Part shown: positions 21,661 through 32,121 of the stretch, piece by piece
Layout: the number at the start of each line of letters is the position of its first letter
Numbering within the stretch: the stretch's first letter is position 1
Assembly: GCA_014378845.1 (NCBI GenBank)
Contig: JACMNB010000051.1
Location: 43,685-107,684, forward strand
Source: Methylotenera sp.
GTDB taxonomy: Bacteria > Pseudomonadota > Gammaproteobacteria > Burkholderiales > Methylophilaceae
DNA: 64,000 bases
Direction of reading: 5' to 3'
Position numbers and translations under genes: made by a program
The notes under the pieces: generated by a model
Database searches by the model: none
Told to the model about the DNA's origin: nothing
The model's input: the letters and a program-made list of their open reading frames with translations, nothing else

Positions 21661-23007
21661 TTAAGACTTGCCTTTTTTAACTGCATGCTTCTTATCCAGC
21701 TCACGCAAATGCGCTAATTTTTCCGTAATTTTACCTTCTAAGCCGCGCGGTGTGGGCATATAAAACTGTGGTGCCTTATCTTTTCCAGTTTTTTTATCAT
21801 AGAATTCATCGGGAAAATAATCCACATTGGTTGCATAAGCCTCGGGTTCGTTATGGGCATAACGGTAATCTTTGCCATAGTCTAGCGACTTCATCAGCTT
21901 AGTCGGCGCATTACGCAAGTGTAGCGGCACAGGATGAGATTTGTGATTCGCCACAAAGGTTTTGGCTTGATTATACGCGTTGTAAGCCGCATTGCTTTTG
22001 GGCGCGACGGCTAAGTAAAGCACTGCGTTACTCAGCGCTAATTCGCCTTCTGGAGAGCCTAGACGCTCGTAAATTTGGCAGGCTTCTAAGCACATGCCTT
22101 GCGCACGCGGGTCAGCTAGGCCTATATCTTCAATCGCCATGCGCACTATGCGGCGACCTAAATATAGCGGATCTGCGCCGCCATCGATCATGCGTAAAAA
22201 CCAATACAAAGCAGCATCTGGATTGCTGCCGCGCACCGATTTATGTAGCGCCGAAATTTGATCATAAAATGCCTCGCCGCCTTTATCAAAGCGGCGCAAC
22301 TTGCTCGCCATCGTGGTTTGTAAAAAGGCTTCGTCTATATTTTCAACACTAGCGCTGGAAGCCGCATGGAATAAGGACTCTGCGAAATTGAGTAAACGGC
22401 GCGCATCGCCATCGGCGTAGCCTAGAATTTGCTCTTTTACTGCATCGCTAAAGTTGACATTTTCAGCCACTAGTAAACGTGCCCGCTCTAACAGCAGCGC
22501 GAGCTCTGGCTCAGATAGCGCATTTAACACAAATACTTGTGCGCGGCTGAGTAGCGCGCTATTCACTTCAAACGAGGGGTTTTCTGTGGTCGCGCCAATA
22601 AAGGTAATCAGCCCGCTTTCTACAAATGGCAGAAACGCGTCTTGTTGACCTTTGTTAAAACGATGCACTTCATCTACAAACAAAATCGTTTTGCGACCAT
22701 GTTGCTGCAAAGTTAACTCAGCGCGTTCAACCGCATCGCGAATATCTTTAATGCCACTTAGTACGGCAGAAACCGCAATAAACTCGGCATCAGCCGTGTT
22801 GGCAATTAACCTCGCTAGGGTAGTTTTACCCACGCCTGGTGGACCCCACAGAATCATCGATGGCAACTTACCTGATTGGAATGCTAAACGTAATGGTTTA
22901 TTTTCGCCCAGCAAATGGGTTTGGCCAACCACTTCATCGAGCGTTTTGGGACGAAGTTGTTCGGCGAGCGGGGCTTGCGGTGCGGTAGTTTGAAATAAGC
23001 TATTCAC
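21661..23007 (-). CDS. rarA: Replication-associated recombination protein A (AAA ATPase)
   Basis: LAEQLRPKTLDEVVGQTHLLGENKPLRLAF, MILWGPPGVGKTTLARLIA. Confidence 0.96.
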   Translation of the reverse strand: MNSLFQTTAPQAPLAEQLRPKTLDEVVGQTHLLGENKPLRLAFQSGKLPSMILWGPPGVGKTTLARLIANTADAEFIAVSAVLSGIKDIRDAVERAELTLQQHGRKTILFVDEVHRFNKGQQDAFLPFVESGLITFIGATTENPSFEVNSALLSRAQVFVLNALSEPELALLLERARLLVAENVNFSDAVKEQILGYADGDARRLLNFAESLFHAASSASVENIDEAFLQTTMASKLRRFDKGGEAFYDQISALHKSVRGSNPDAALYWFLRMIDGGADPLYLGRRIVRMAIEDIGLADPRAQGMCLEACQIYERLGSPEGELALSNAVLYLAVAPKSNAAYNAYNQAKTFVANHKSHPVPLHLRNAPTKLMKSLDYGKDYRYAHNEPEAYATNVDYFPDEFYDKKTGKDKAPQFYMPTPRGLEGKITEKLAHLRELDKKHAVKKGKS

Positions 23008-23150
23008 GATAGCTAATTATACCGTGACTTAAATTAAAAGCTAATTAGGTTAAAGCGACTTAAACTTAACGCGTTTAGGTTAAAGCGACTTAAATTTAAC
23101 AGACTTAGGTTAAAGTGATTTGGGTTAAAAAAACTAGGCTAAATAGCAAC

Positions 23151-24608
23151 TTACCAACTAAAATCTTTACCTACGCTAATCGATACAACGGTGCGTTCGT
23201 AACTATTTAAATCAATATTAGAGTCGTTTTTACTGTAACTGATTTGCGGTTTAACAGACCATTATTGAATTGGAAAATAAGTGATGCCAAAAGAGGCGGC
23301 GTATTGACGATCTTTACGTTTCATTAAAAAATTAGTATCGTTTTCGTCATTATCACGTAGTTCAACACCCATTGCGGCTTCCAGCTGCCATTGACTGGCC
23401 AAACTCACTTGGCTACCCATTCTAAAACCTGCTATATCTTGGCTAAATTCTTGTTTAACGGCATTTCGCGCCTCTTCACGGCCGCCATAAATACTGCCAT
23501 AAATTACAGGTGACCAAACACTTTTAAACACATGCCCTGCATTAAAACCAATCACTTTTCTATCCGCATTACGGTCACTATTGCTTGTGTAATTTAAGTG
23601 CGAATATTGCAAGTAAGCGCCCGCTTGATTATTCGCGTTAATATTGTAAAGATATTGTCCGGTTGCGCCGTAGGCGTGACGAAATCCCTCAGAATCCAAA
23701 TCAAAGTGATTATCTTGTAAAGCAACAGTCAAGTTGTGTTCATTTTGCCTGTATTGCAAGCCAGCATTCAAATCTAGCGTACTGTTGTCAAACGCCGTTT
23801 GATTGCCATTAATACGATTTGTGCCGCTTACGCCGCCAAACATTGCAATATTCTCATTAATAGGCTGACGAAACGAAAGCCCGCCCGCTAAGTTCATAAA
23901 ATGATCAGCTTTTGCTTTGCCACTACTGCCTAAATCAGCTAAACGCCCGCCAAACAATGGCACACCAATGGTTAATAAATCTGGCGCGCTATTGACATTA
24001 GAATCACGGCCCAAGCCGAATTCTAAATAAGCGCCAAAGGTTGTGGTTGTACCTTCAGTTTTTTGGATTGCAGTTAATAGTTTTTCGATTGATTTTTTAG
24101 TTTGCGCGTCAGGATTTTGTGCTAAAACGTTGTTAAATTCTGCTTTTGCGGCATCTTTTTCGCCTAGTAAATAATGCGCTTTTGCCATCTCGGCCCGCGC
24201 ATCTTTGTGGGTTGGATTAACTGCTAACACGCGTTCTAATGCAAATGCACCGCGGGTTAAATTGCCACTCTCCACCGCTGCAACGCCCAATAAATAGTCG
24301 TAATCCACATCGCCAGCGCGATTAGCCTCAAGCGGTTCTAACAATTGAAAAGACGCAGTAAACTCATTTTTCATTAGAAGTGCTGCGGCGTCTTGCAGAG
24401 TTTGTGAGCTTAAACTTTTGTCTAGCTGCATTTTACTTTCTGTCGCATAAGCACTAGAAAATGCCAATGGCGCCGCAATCAAAGCACCTAACAAATAAAT
24501 AGGTAATTTGTTGGCGAATGGCTGTTTATCTAGCAGGCGATTTTTTGTTAAATATTTTTTTGGGTGCATTTTGTATGCTGTCGAACTTAATAGGTTGAAT
24601 ATAAACAA
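23151..24608 (-). pseudogene. TPR / surface-lipoprotein-assembly-modifier-like outer membrane beta-barrel protein with in-frame stop near the C-terminus
   Basis: The ORF track ends at 23262 (448 aa, ...GITYFPIQ*). The same frame continues after the TAA as WSVKPQISYSKNDSNIDLNSYERTVVSISVGKDFSW* to 23151, which looks like the missing terminal beta-strands. Confidence 0.75.
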
Positions 24609-24746
24609 ACTTTATATATTAACAAAGCAAATATGATTCCAAATTAAGAAACAAAGCAGACAAAACGACAAGCAAGACGGCTTAATGGAACGAGTTAAAA
24701 GATATTATTAATAGTATCAATCACTTAAGCGGCTTTACCAGTTTAA

Positions 24747-25370
24747 TCATTCACCCACAATATCAACACCTTTGGGCGGCGTGAATAAAAATGCGGCATC
24801 TTCCAGTACTGGGTTACGCTCAACTGCATCAAACGTAATGTGCGTAATGTGATTAAAACTGTCATACAGTTCCATTTTGCGCAGTTTTTCTTCTTTAAAG
24901 CCCAATAAAACGCGGTCAAAACCGCTGTCTTTGTCTTTTGGCAAAGCTAGCACCCACATTAACCCATCTTTGCGATTAGCATTTTTTAAGGTGAAGCCTT
25001 TATCAACCGCATTGCCACCTGCCAGCATGGCTGCCGGGCTAGAGCCAATAGCTTTACTTAGCGCGCGTACAGTCACTTGCTGCAAATCAGTGTCGTATAA
25101 AAACACATCTTTGCCATCGCTAATTATTTGCTGCTCGTATGGCTTGTTGTAATCCCAGCGGAATTTATTCGGACGCTGTAACTGCATCGTGCCTTCTACT
25201 TCTTGCACTTTTCTACCCTTATTATCGGTAACCATTTGGCTAAATTTTGCGCGCATGGTTTGGGTATTATTAAAAAAATCATGCAGGCTAGAAACACCGT
25301 CAGCAAAGGCGCTTGTTGAAGCGCTAATTACAAATAAAAACAAAAGCTTAACAAACTGGTGTTTAATCAT
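24747..25370 (-). CDS. lolA: Outer membrane lipoprotein carrier protein LolA
   Basis: [47 protein letters not shown]...[22 protein letters not shown]. The ORF track start at 25442 is upstream of the likely start. Confidence 0.94.
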   Translation of the reverse strand: MIKHQFVKLLFLFVISASTSAFADGVSSLHDFFNNTQTMRAKFSQMVTDNKGRKVQEVEGTMQLQRPNKFRWDYNKPYEQQIISDGKDVFLYDTDLQQVTVRALSKAIGSSPAAMLAGGNAVDKGFTLKNANRKDGLMWVLALPKDKDSGFDRVLLGFKEEKLRKMELYDSFNHITHITFDAVERNPVLEDAAFLFTPPKGVDIVGE

Positions 25371-27720
25371 CTTGAGAGGAACTACCTTTCGCCAATACTT
25401 CTCTATTACCGTTAGTTTGCATGGCAGACACCAAGCCTGCACGCTCCATATCTTCTATCAAGCGGGCGGCGCGATTATAACCAATACGTAGTTGACGTTG
25501 CACCGACGAAATACTGGCGCGACGAGTCTTTAACACGATTGACACCGCTTCGTCATATAGCGGATCTTTTTCGGCGCCGTCATCGCTACTAAATTCACCC
25601 GCTTCAGCGCCTTCTGTTTCATTGGTCAAAATACCGTCAATATAATTCGGCTCACCCATCGCTTTGAGGTGATTCACTACTTGATGCACCTCGTGATCAC
25701 TCACAAAAGCGCCGTGAATGCGTACGGGGTGGCCAGTGCCTGGCGGCATATATAACATATCGCCCTGCCCTAACAACGCTTCAGCGCCCATTTGGTCTAG
25801 TATGGTGCGCGAATCAATTTTGGATGACACTTGAAACGAAATACGCGTTGGCACATTGGCCTTAATTAAGCCTGTAATTACATCGACAGAAGGCCGCTGC
25901 GTGGCCAAAACCAAGTGAATGCCAGAAGCGCGCGCCTTTTGCGCCAAGCGCGCGATTAATTCTTCCACTTTTTTGCCTACCACCATCATCATATCGGCCA
26001 GCTCATCAATCACCACCACAATGAGTGGCATTTCTTCTAATGGCTCTGGCGCATCGGGCGTTAGGCTAAACGGGTGCGGAATTTTTTCGCCTAATTTTGC
26101 AGCCTCGTTAATTTTTTGGTTATAGCCCGCCAAATTGCGCACGCCTAGGCTCGACATCAGTTTATAACGACGCTCCATTTCATTTACACACCAATTAAGC
26201 GCGTTGGCGGCTTGGCGCATATCGGTAACCACAGGTGCCAGCAAATGTGGAATGCCTTCATACACCGACAGCTCCAGCATTTTAGGGTCGATTAAAATCA
26301 TGCGTACTTTAGACGCCTCAGATTTATACAAAAAGCTTAAAATCAGCGCATTAATTGCCACCGATTTGCCCGAGCCCGTCGTGCCCGCCACCAGCACATG
26401 CGGCATTTTGGCTAAATCAGCGACGACAGGCTTGCCTGCAATATCTTTACCCATAGCAATGGCGATGGGCGAATGCATATCGGCATAGACTTGGCTACCC
26501 ATAATTTCAGATAAAAATACAATTTGGCGTTTTGCGTTTGGTATCTCTAAGCCCATGCAACTTTTGCCAGGAATCGTCTCCACCACGCGAATGCTCACAA
26601 CCGATAGGGCTCGCGCTAGATCTCGCGCCAAGTTGGTGATTTGGCTGCCTTTTACGCCGGCCGCAGGTTCAAATTCAAAGCGCGTAATCACAGGGCCAGG
26701 CTGCGCAGAAATGACTTTAACCTCAATGCCAAAATCGATGAGTTTTCGCTCAATCAAGCGCGAGGTAAAATCGAGCGTATCGGCCGATGGCAGCTCGACT
26801 CTGTTATTGGCTTCGTCCAGCAAATGCAGCGGCGGCAACGTTGAATCTAAATCGGTGACAAAAAGTGCGGTTTGCTTTTCTTTTTGCACGCGCTCGCTTT
26901 GTGCAATCTCAACTACGGGCGCTTTAATTTCAACAGGCGCACGGTCTTCAGTTCGTTTACGCTCTGCATCCACAAATTCTTCACGTTTAAGCTCAACAAC
27001 TTTGCCAGCTTTTCTATCATGCCAATCGTAATATTTGTTTTGCGCCCAATGGTAAGCGCTTATTAAGCCCAAACCCAATTTTTCGGTCATCATAATCCAC
27101 GACCAGCCGGTAAATAAGCTAAAGCCAACGGCAAATAATAGTAGTAGTAGCATGGTAGAGCCCGCATAACCAAACATGCCTCTTAAGCCACTATCAACCG
27201 CATTACCTAGCATGCCGCCCGCCCCTAATGGCAACGTGGCTGGCAGTGCGATTAAGTGGCCTGCTTCTAAACTGCTAGATGCAGCTATTAGCAAACTAAA
27301 ACCAACCAGATTAAACACCAAAAACGGCCGTTCAGAAATCGTGCGCTCTAGCTGCAAATACACTAGCCACATGCTATAAAAAGCCAGCACCACCCACCAC
27401 CAAGCCGAAAACCCGAACAAATACAACAACATATCAGACACCCAAGCGCCTACTGAGCCGCCTGCATTGTTAATTGCAGCGTGATCTGATGCGGTGTGCG
27501 ACCAAGAAGGATCTTGTTTGTAATAGGTAAACAAAATAACGGTGAGATATACACCAAGCAGTACTAAACCCAGCCACCATGCCTCGCGCAATAAATGGGC
27601 ATGTTTTTGTTGGTGTTGCAGTTGCTGCGGCGTTTTAGGTGTTTCTACACGGGCATTAACTGCTGCTGATTTTTTATTAAAAAACAAAGTGTTGTTACCC
27701 TTGTAAAATGATTGATTCAA
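25363..27720 (-). CDS. ftsK: DNA translocase FtsK
   Basis: N-terminal TM region; [26 protein letters not shown]; gamma domain with [35 protein letters not shown]. Confidence 0.97.
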   Translation of the reverse strand: MNQSFYKGNNTLFFNKKSAAVNARVETPKTPQQLQHQQKHAHLLREAWWLGLVLLGVYLTVILFTYYKQDPSWSHTASDHAAINNAGGSVGAWVSDMLLYLFGFSAWWWVVLAFYSMWLVYLQLERTISERPFLVFNLVGFSLLIAASSSLEAGHLIALPATLPLGAGGMLGNAVDSGLRGMFGYAGSTMLLLLLFAVGFSLFTGWSWIMMTEKLGLGLISAYHWAQNKYYDWHDRKAGKVVELKREEFVDAERKRTEDRAPVEIKAPVVEIAQSERVQKEKQTALFVTDLDSTLPPLHLLDEANNRVELPSADTLDFTSRLIERKLIDFGIEVKVISAQPGPVITRFEFEPAAGVKGSQITNLARDLARALSVVSIRVVETIPGKSCMGLEIPNAKRQIVFLSEIMGSQVYADMHSPIAIAMGKDIAGKPVVADLAKMPHVLVAGTTGSGKSVAINALILSFLYKSEASKVRMILIDPKMLELSVYEGIPHLLAPVVTDMRQAANALNWCVNEMERRYKLMSSLGVRNLAGYNQKINEAAKLGEKIPHPFSLTPDAPEPLEEMPLIVVVIDELADMMMVVGKKVEELIARLAQKARASGIHLVLATQRPSVDVITGLIKANVPTRISFQVSSKIDSRTILDQMGAEALLGQGDMLYMPPGTGHPVRIHGAFVSDHEVHQVVNHLKAMGEPNYIDGILTNETEGAEAGEFSSDDGAEKDPLYDEAVSIVLKTRRASISSVQRQLRIGYNRAARLIEDMERAGLVSAMQTNGNREVLAKGSSSQDD

Positions 27721-27826
27721 ATATTTGTTGAAGCGATTATATCAAACCAACTTGCGTAAAGTGTGTCATATTTTTCATTCTAAAATTATAATTGCATTTT
27801 TTTATTAACCATAAAAAGGAATTAAT

Positions 27827-28291
27827 ATGGATATCGGTATTAAAGAACAAGATAGAAAAGCGATTGCAGAAGGTTTGTCTAAATTATTAGCAGACACTTA
27901 TTCACTTTATCTTAAAACGCATTATTTTCATTGGAATGTGACTGGCCCAATGTTTAATACTTTGCACTTAATGTTTGAGGTTCAATATAACGAGCTGTGG
28001 CTAGCGGTAGATTTAGTGGCGGAGCGCATGCGCTCGCTAGATGTGTACGCACCTGGCACTTACAGCCAATTTGCTAAACTTTCATCTATTGCAGAGCCAA
28101 ACGGCGTTCCAAAAGCCAATGACATGATTGCTGAGCTGGTGGCAGGCCATGAGGCTGTTTGCCGCACAGCGCGTAGCGTTTTTCCCGCAACTGAGAAAGC
28201 ATCAGATGAAGCAACTAACGATTTACTGACGCAGCGTTTACAATTGCATGAAAAAACTGCTTGGATGTTGCGTAGTTTATTAGAAAAATAA
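27827..28291 (+). CDS. dps: Dps/ferritin-like DNA starvation protein
   Basis: [44 protein letters not shown]. Confidence 0.96.
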   Translation: MDIGIKEQDRKAIAEGLSKLLADTYSLYLKTHYFHWNVTGPMFNTLHLMFEVQYNELWLAVDLVAERMRSLDVYAPGTYSQFAKLSSIAEPNGVPKANDMIAELVAGHEAVCRTARSVFPATEKASDEATNDLLTQRLQLHEKTAWMLRSLLEK

Positions 28292-28310
28292 ATTAATTTT
28301 TTCGGTTAAA

Positions 28311-28336
28311 CTATCAGCTTGTTATTAAGCTGATAG
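28311..28336. terminator. Stem-loop downstream of dps
   Basis: CTATCAGCTT-GTTATT-AAGCTGATAG: perfect 10-bp stem with no strong T-tract, so terminator function is uncertain. Confidence 0.5.
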
Positions 28337-28388
28337 ATTAGCTTGCCCAATTCATTTTAAAAATCCAATGTTCACGTTCAGAAAGTAG

Positions 28389-29348
<960 letters not shown>

Positions 29349-29354
29349 ACGGAT

Positions 29355-29431
29355 GTAGGAGCGATATTTATATCGCGAAAGTGATGTGGCACAAGATAAG
29401 CAGAGATTCGCGATTTAAAAATCGCTCCTAC
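29355..29431. repeat. REPIN-like inverted repeat (GTAGGAGCG family)
   Basis: GTAGGAGCGATATTTATATCGCGAA ... TTCGCGATTTAAAAATCGCTCCTAC. Confidence 0.85.
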
Positions 29432-29458
29432 AAAACCGCTATTTATAGCAGCGCCGTA

Positions 29459-29523
29459 TAGGAGCGGCTTGTATACGCGAAAAATGTTTATTTAAACAAT
29501 TCGGGGCTGCAAGCCCCTCCTAC
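29459..29523. repeat. REPIN-like inverted repeat (GTAGGAGCG family, GGGGCTGCAAGCCCC arm)
   Basis: TAGGAGCGGCTTGTATACGCGAA ... TTCGGGGCTGCAAGCCCCTCCTAC, adjacent to the previous element. Confidence 0.82.
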
Positions 29524-29546
29524 CAAACCAAAGGAAGTTTGCATTA

Positions 29547-30233
29547 GTGGCTAATTCTGACATGGTTAAAACATCAAAAAATAAAAGTGCAGCACTTAAC
29601 GCAATTCCCATCAGCAAAGCGCAAGCCCGCGCCTTAAAAGCCGCCAAAGTACAAGCTTTGTTGCTTGCCCAGCAGCAACTACAAGCGCGTTTATTGGCAG
29701 AAGTAAATGAAAATGAAAGCGAAGAAAATATTTTTTTTGCCGCCGTCAAAAACGCCCGCCCGCTCAATATCGACGTACCTTTTACCGAAAAAACTTACCC
29801 AAAACCTGTCGCCAAACAATTTATTCGCGATGAAAAACAAGCACTTAAAGATTCATTAAGCGATGACTTTTACCCCGCGCACGAGCTAGAAAGCGGCGAA
29901 GAGCTACTTTACTTGCGCACAGGCCAATCGCCAGATGTCTTAAGCAAGCTACGCCGCGGATTTTGGGTGGTGCAGAGTCAAATCGATTTACACGGCTTAA
30001 TTAGCGACGAAGCACGCGAATACGTGGCAGAATTTTTAGGCAGCTGTAAAAAACGCAACATTCGTTGTGTAAGAATCGTGCATGGCAAAGGTCTAGGCTC
30101 ACGCAACCGCGAACCCGTGCTAAAACACAAACTACGCAACTGGTTAATGCAAAAAGATGAAGTCATCGCCTACGCCCAAGCTAAGCCAGAAGATGGAGGT
30201 AGCGGTGCGGTGATTGTGTTGTTAAAGGCTTAA
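29547..30233 (+). CDS. Smr/MutS2 C-terminal domain protein
   Basis: VVQSQIDLHGLISDEAREYVAEFLGSCKKRNIRCVRIVHGKGLGSRNREPVLKHKLRNWL. Confidence 0.92.
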   Translation: MANSDMVKTSKNKSAALNAIPISKAQARALKAAKVQALLLAQQQLQARLLAEVNENESEENIFFAAVKNARPLNIDVPFTEKTYPKPVAKQFIRDEKQALKDSLSDDFYPAHELESGEELLYLRTGQSPDVLSKLRRGFWVVQSQIDLHGLISDEAREYVAEFLGSCKKRNIRCVRIVHGKGLGSRNREPVLKHKLRNWLMQKDEVIAYAQAKPEDGGSGAVIVLLKA

Positions 30234-30452
30234 CAGAAGCTATCATTCAATAAAACAAAAAATCATTTAAACAATATCACCTGTAAAAATGTTACTTACA
30301 ACAAAAAAAATTAAAAAGACCTACCCGTTTGGGCTATTGACAGCTAATTTGATTAAATTAAACTAATATTGTTAAATACAATATTTTTGCTTATTTAGTT
30401 ATGACAATTTACTAAATGTATTCTTTTTTTAAATGAAAGTGAGTATGTCGAA

Positions 30453-31040
30453 ATGAAAAATTTGATATTTGCAGTGGTTTTATCTTCACTCCCAATCGCT
30501 TCACATGCAACATCTGTATTCGGTGATAATTTTAATACTGACACAATTGGGCTTAACAAAACGACTTTTAACGGCGGTTGGACCATAGCATCTGGAACTG
30601 TTGATCTAATTGGTCCAGGCCTTTTTGACTTATTACCAGGTAACGGCAATTATGTTGACTTAGATGGTAGCTCAGGTTTATCGGGTACCTTCGACAATCA
30701 AATCCCATTAGCCGCCTTAACAAATTACACATTATCGTTTGATTTAGCAGGTAGTCAGCGCGGTGACTCTAATACTGTAAATGTTATATTTGGCACTACT
30801 TCGCAAAGCTATATGTTGGCTAGTTCAGATCCTTTTTCCACTTACATGCTATCTTTTACCACAAATGGTGCAGCCAATTACCAAATATTCTTTAAAAATA
30901 ATGGTGGGGATAATATTGGAGCATTGCTTGATAACGTCAATGTAAGTACAGGGGTATCTGAAGTTCCTATTCCGGCAGCGCTTCCATTAATGGCCTCTGC
31001 ATTAGGTATTTTTGGCCTTTCTCGTAGAAGAAAATCTTAA
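30453..31040 (+). CDS. PEP-CTERM-type sorting-domain exported protein
   Basis: Signal peptide, then C-terminal SEVPIPAALPLMASALGIFGLSRRRKS (VPxPAALPL + TM + RRR). Confidence 0.85.
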   Translation: MKNLIFAVVLSSLPIASHATSVFGDNFNTDTIGLNKTTFNGGWTIASGTVDLIGPGLFDLLPGNGNYVDLDGSSGLSGTFDNQIPLAALTNYTLSFDLAGSQRGDSNTVNVIFGTTSQSYMLASSDPFSTYMLSFTTNGAANYQIFFKNNGGDNIGALLDNVNVSTGVSEVPIPAALPLMASALGIFGLSRRRKS

Positions 31041-31232
31041 TTTATTGAACTTTCAGCCATGTAAGGTAAGTATTTTTTATCCACTTTACATTGCTGAAAC
31101 TACTAAATTTAAAATGCATTAGCTACTACTTACCCGCCTTTTGAAATAACATTTTATACGAGTTATTTACTTGCAGAGAAAATAGACAATCGTCTCAATC
31201 TACAATCGAATCATTTAAGCTGTGCTAGCCAA

Positions 31233-31311
31233 GTAGGGTGGGTTCTTGAACCCACGCGGTAGTTGCAAATTTCAACATTGCAACGCGTGGGTCACAAGTG
31301 ACCCACCCTAC
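31233..31311. repeat. Inverted repeat, GTAGGGTGGG family
   Basis: GTAGGGTGGGTTCTTGAACCCACGCGG ... GCGTGGGTCACAAGTGACCCACCCTAC. Confidence 0.85.
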
Positions 31312-31326
31312 AAAATCAATTCAAAA

Positions 31327-31818
31327 TCACAGCCCCAACTCACTCAAATTCGGGTGGTCATCTGGCCTGCGGCCTAGCGGCCAGTGGAATTTACGTTCTG
31401 CTTCTGTAATAGCCAAATCGTTAATGCTGGCATAGCGCAACTCCATTAAGCCATTAGAATCGAACTGCCAGTTCTCGTTGCCGTAAGAGCGAAACCAGTA
31501 GCCTGCATCATCATGCCATTCATACGCAAAGCGCACTGCGATGCGGTTATCGGTATACGCCCATAGTTCTTTAATCAGTCTGTATTCCAGCTCTTTCGCC
31601 CATTTGCGCGTTAAAAACTCGACTATCTGCGCGCGACCTTTGGGGAATTCTGAACGATTACGCCATTGCGAATCTTGAGTATAAACCATTGAAACCCGCT
31701 GCGGGTCGCGGCTGTTCCAGCCATCTTCTGCCATGCGCACTTTTTGATTGGCGGTTTCGCGCGTGAAGGGTGGGATTGGTGGTTTTTGTTCGGCTTTAGT
31801 CATTATTTTTTCACTCAT
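31327..31818 (-). CDS. DUF1348 / SnoaL-like (NTF2-fold) protein
   Basis: [58 protein letters not shown]. Confidence 0.88.
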   Translation of the reverse strand: MSEKIMTKAEQKPPIPPFTRETANQKVRMAEDGWNSRDPQRVSMVYTQDSQWRNRSEFPKGRAQIVEFLTRKWAKELEYRLIKELWAYTDNRIAVRFAYEWHDDAGYWFRSYGNENWQFDSNGLMELRYASINDLAITEAERKFHWPLGRRPDDHPNLSELGL

Positions 31819-31865
31819 GTTTTTCTCCTTACAATTATTTCAATTCGCTTTTTAATTTAATGTCG

Positions 31866-31904
31866 CCCCTCTCCCCAGCCCTCTCCCGCTTGCGGGCAAG
31901 GGGG
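31866..31904. repeat. CCCCTCTCCC-type palindromic repeat
   Basis: CCCTCTCCCCAGCCCTCTCCCGCTTGCGGGCAAGGGGG; resembles the sequences found inside mfd and aroA. Confidence 0.6.
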
Positions 31905-31950
31905 TTAAGCGCTGCTGCTTGTCATCTATAAAACAGCCTAAATACTACTC

Positions 31951-32109
31951 GTCATTCCAGCGGAGGCTGAAATCCAGGCAGGATACGTGTCAGCCCATGC
32001 AACAATAGTCAAAAAAAATTATATCAAAACCCAGTTTAAGCATTTATGCATTTAAGCTAATCACAGAAAATTGCACCTCAACTGGATTCTTCGCGATGCT
32101 CAGAATGAC
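31951..32109. repeat. MITE/REPIN-like element bounded by GTCATTCCAGCGGAGGCTG and its relatives
   Basis: GTCATTCCAGCGGAGGCTGAAATCCAGGCAGG ... GAAAATTGCACCTCAACTGGATTCTTCGCGATGCTCAGAATGAC; compare with 44795-44986. Confidence 0.75.
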
Positions 32110-32121
32110 GGTTGAGGATTA

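Noticed and set aside
26441-26600. Possible programmed frameshift in ftsK (as known for dnaX-type genes)
   Set aside because: The ORF is continuous through all FtsK motifs; no slippery site or shifted product is needed.
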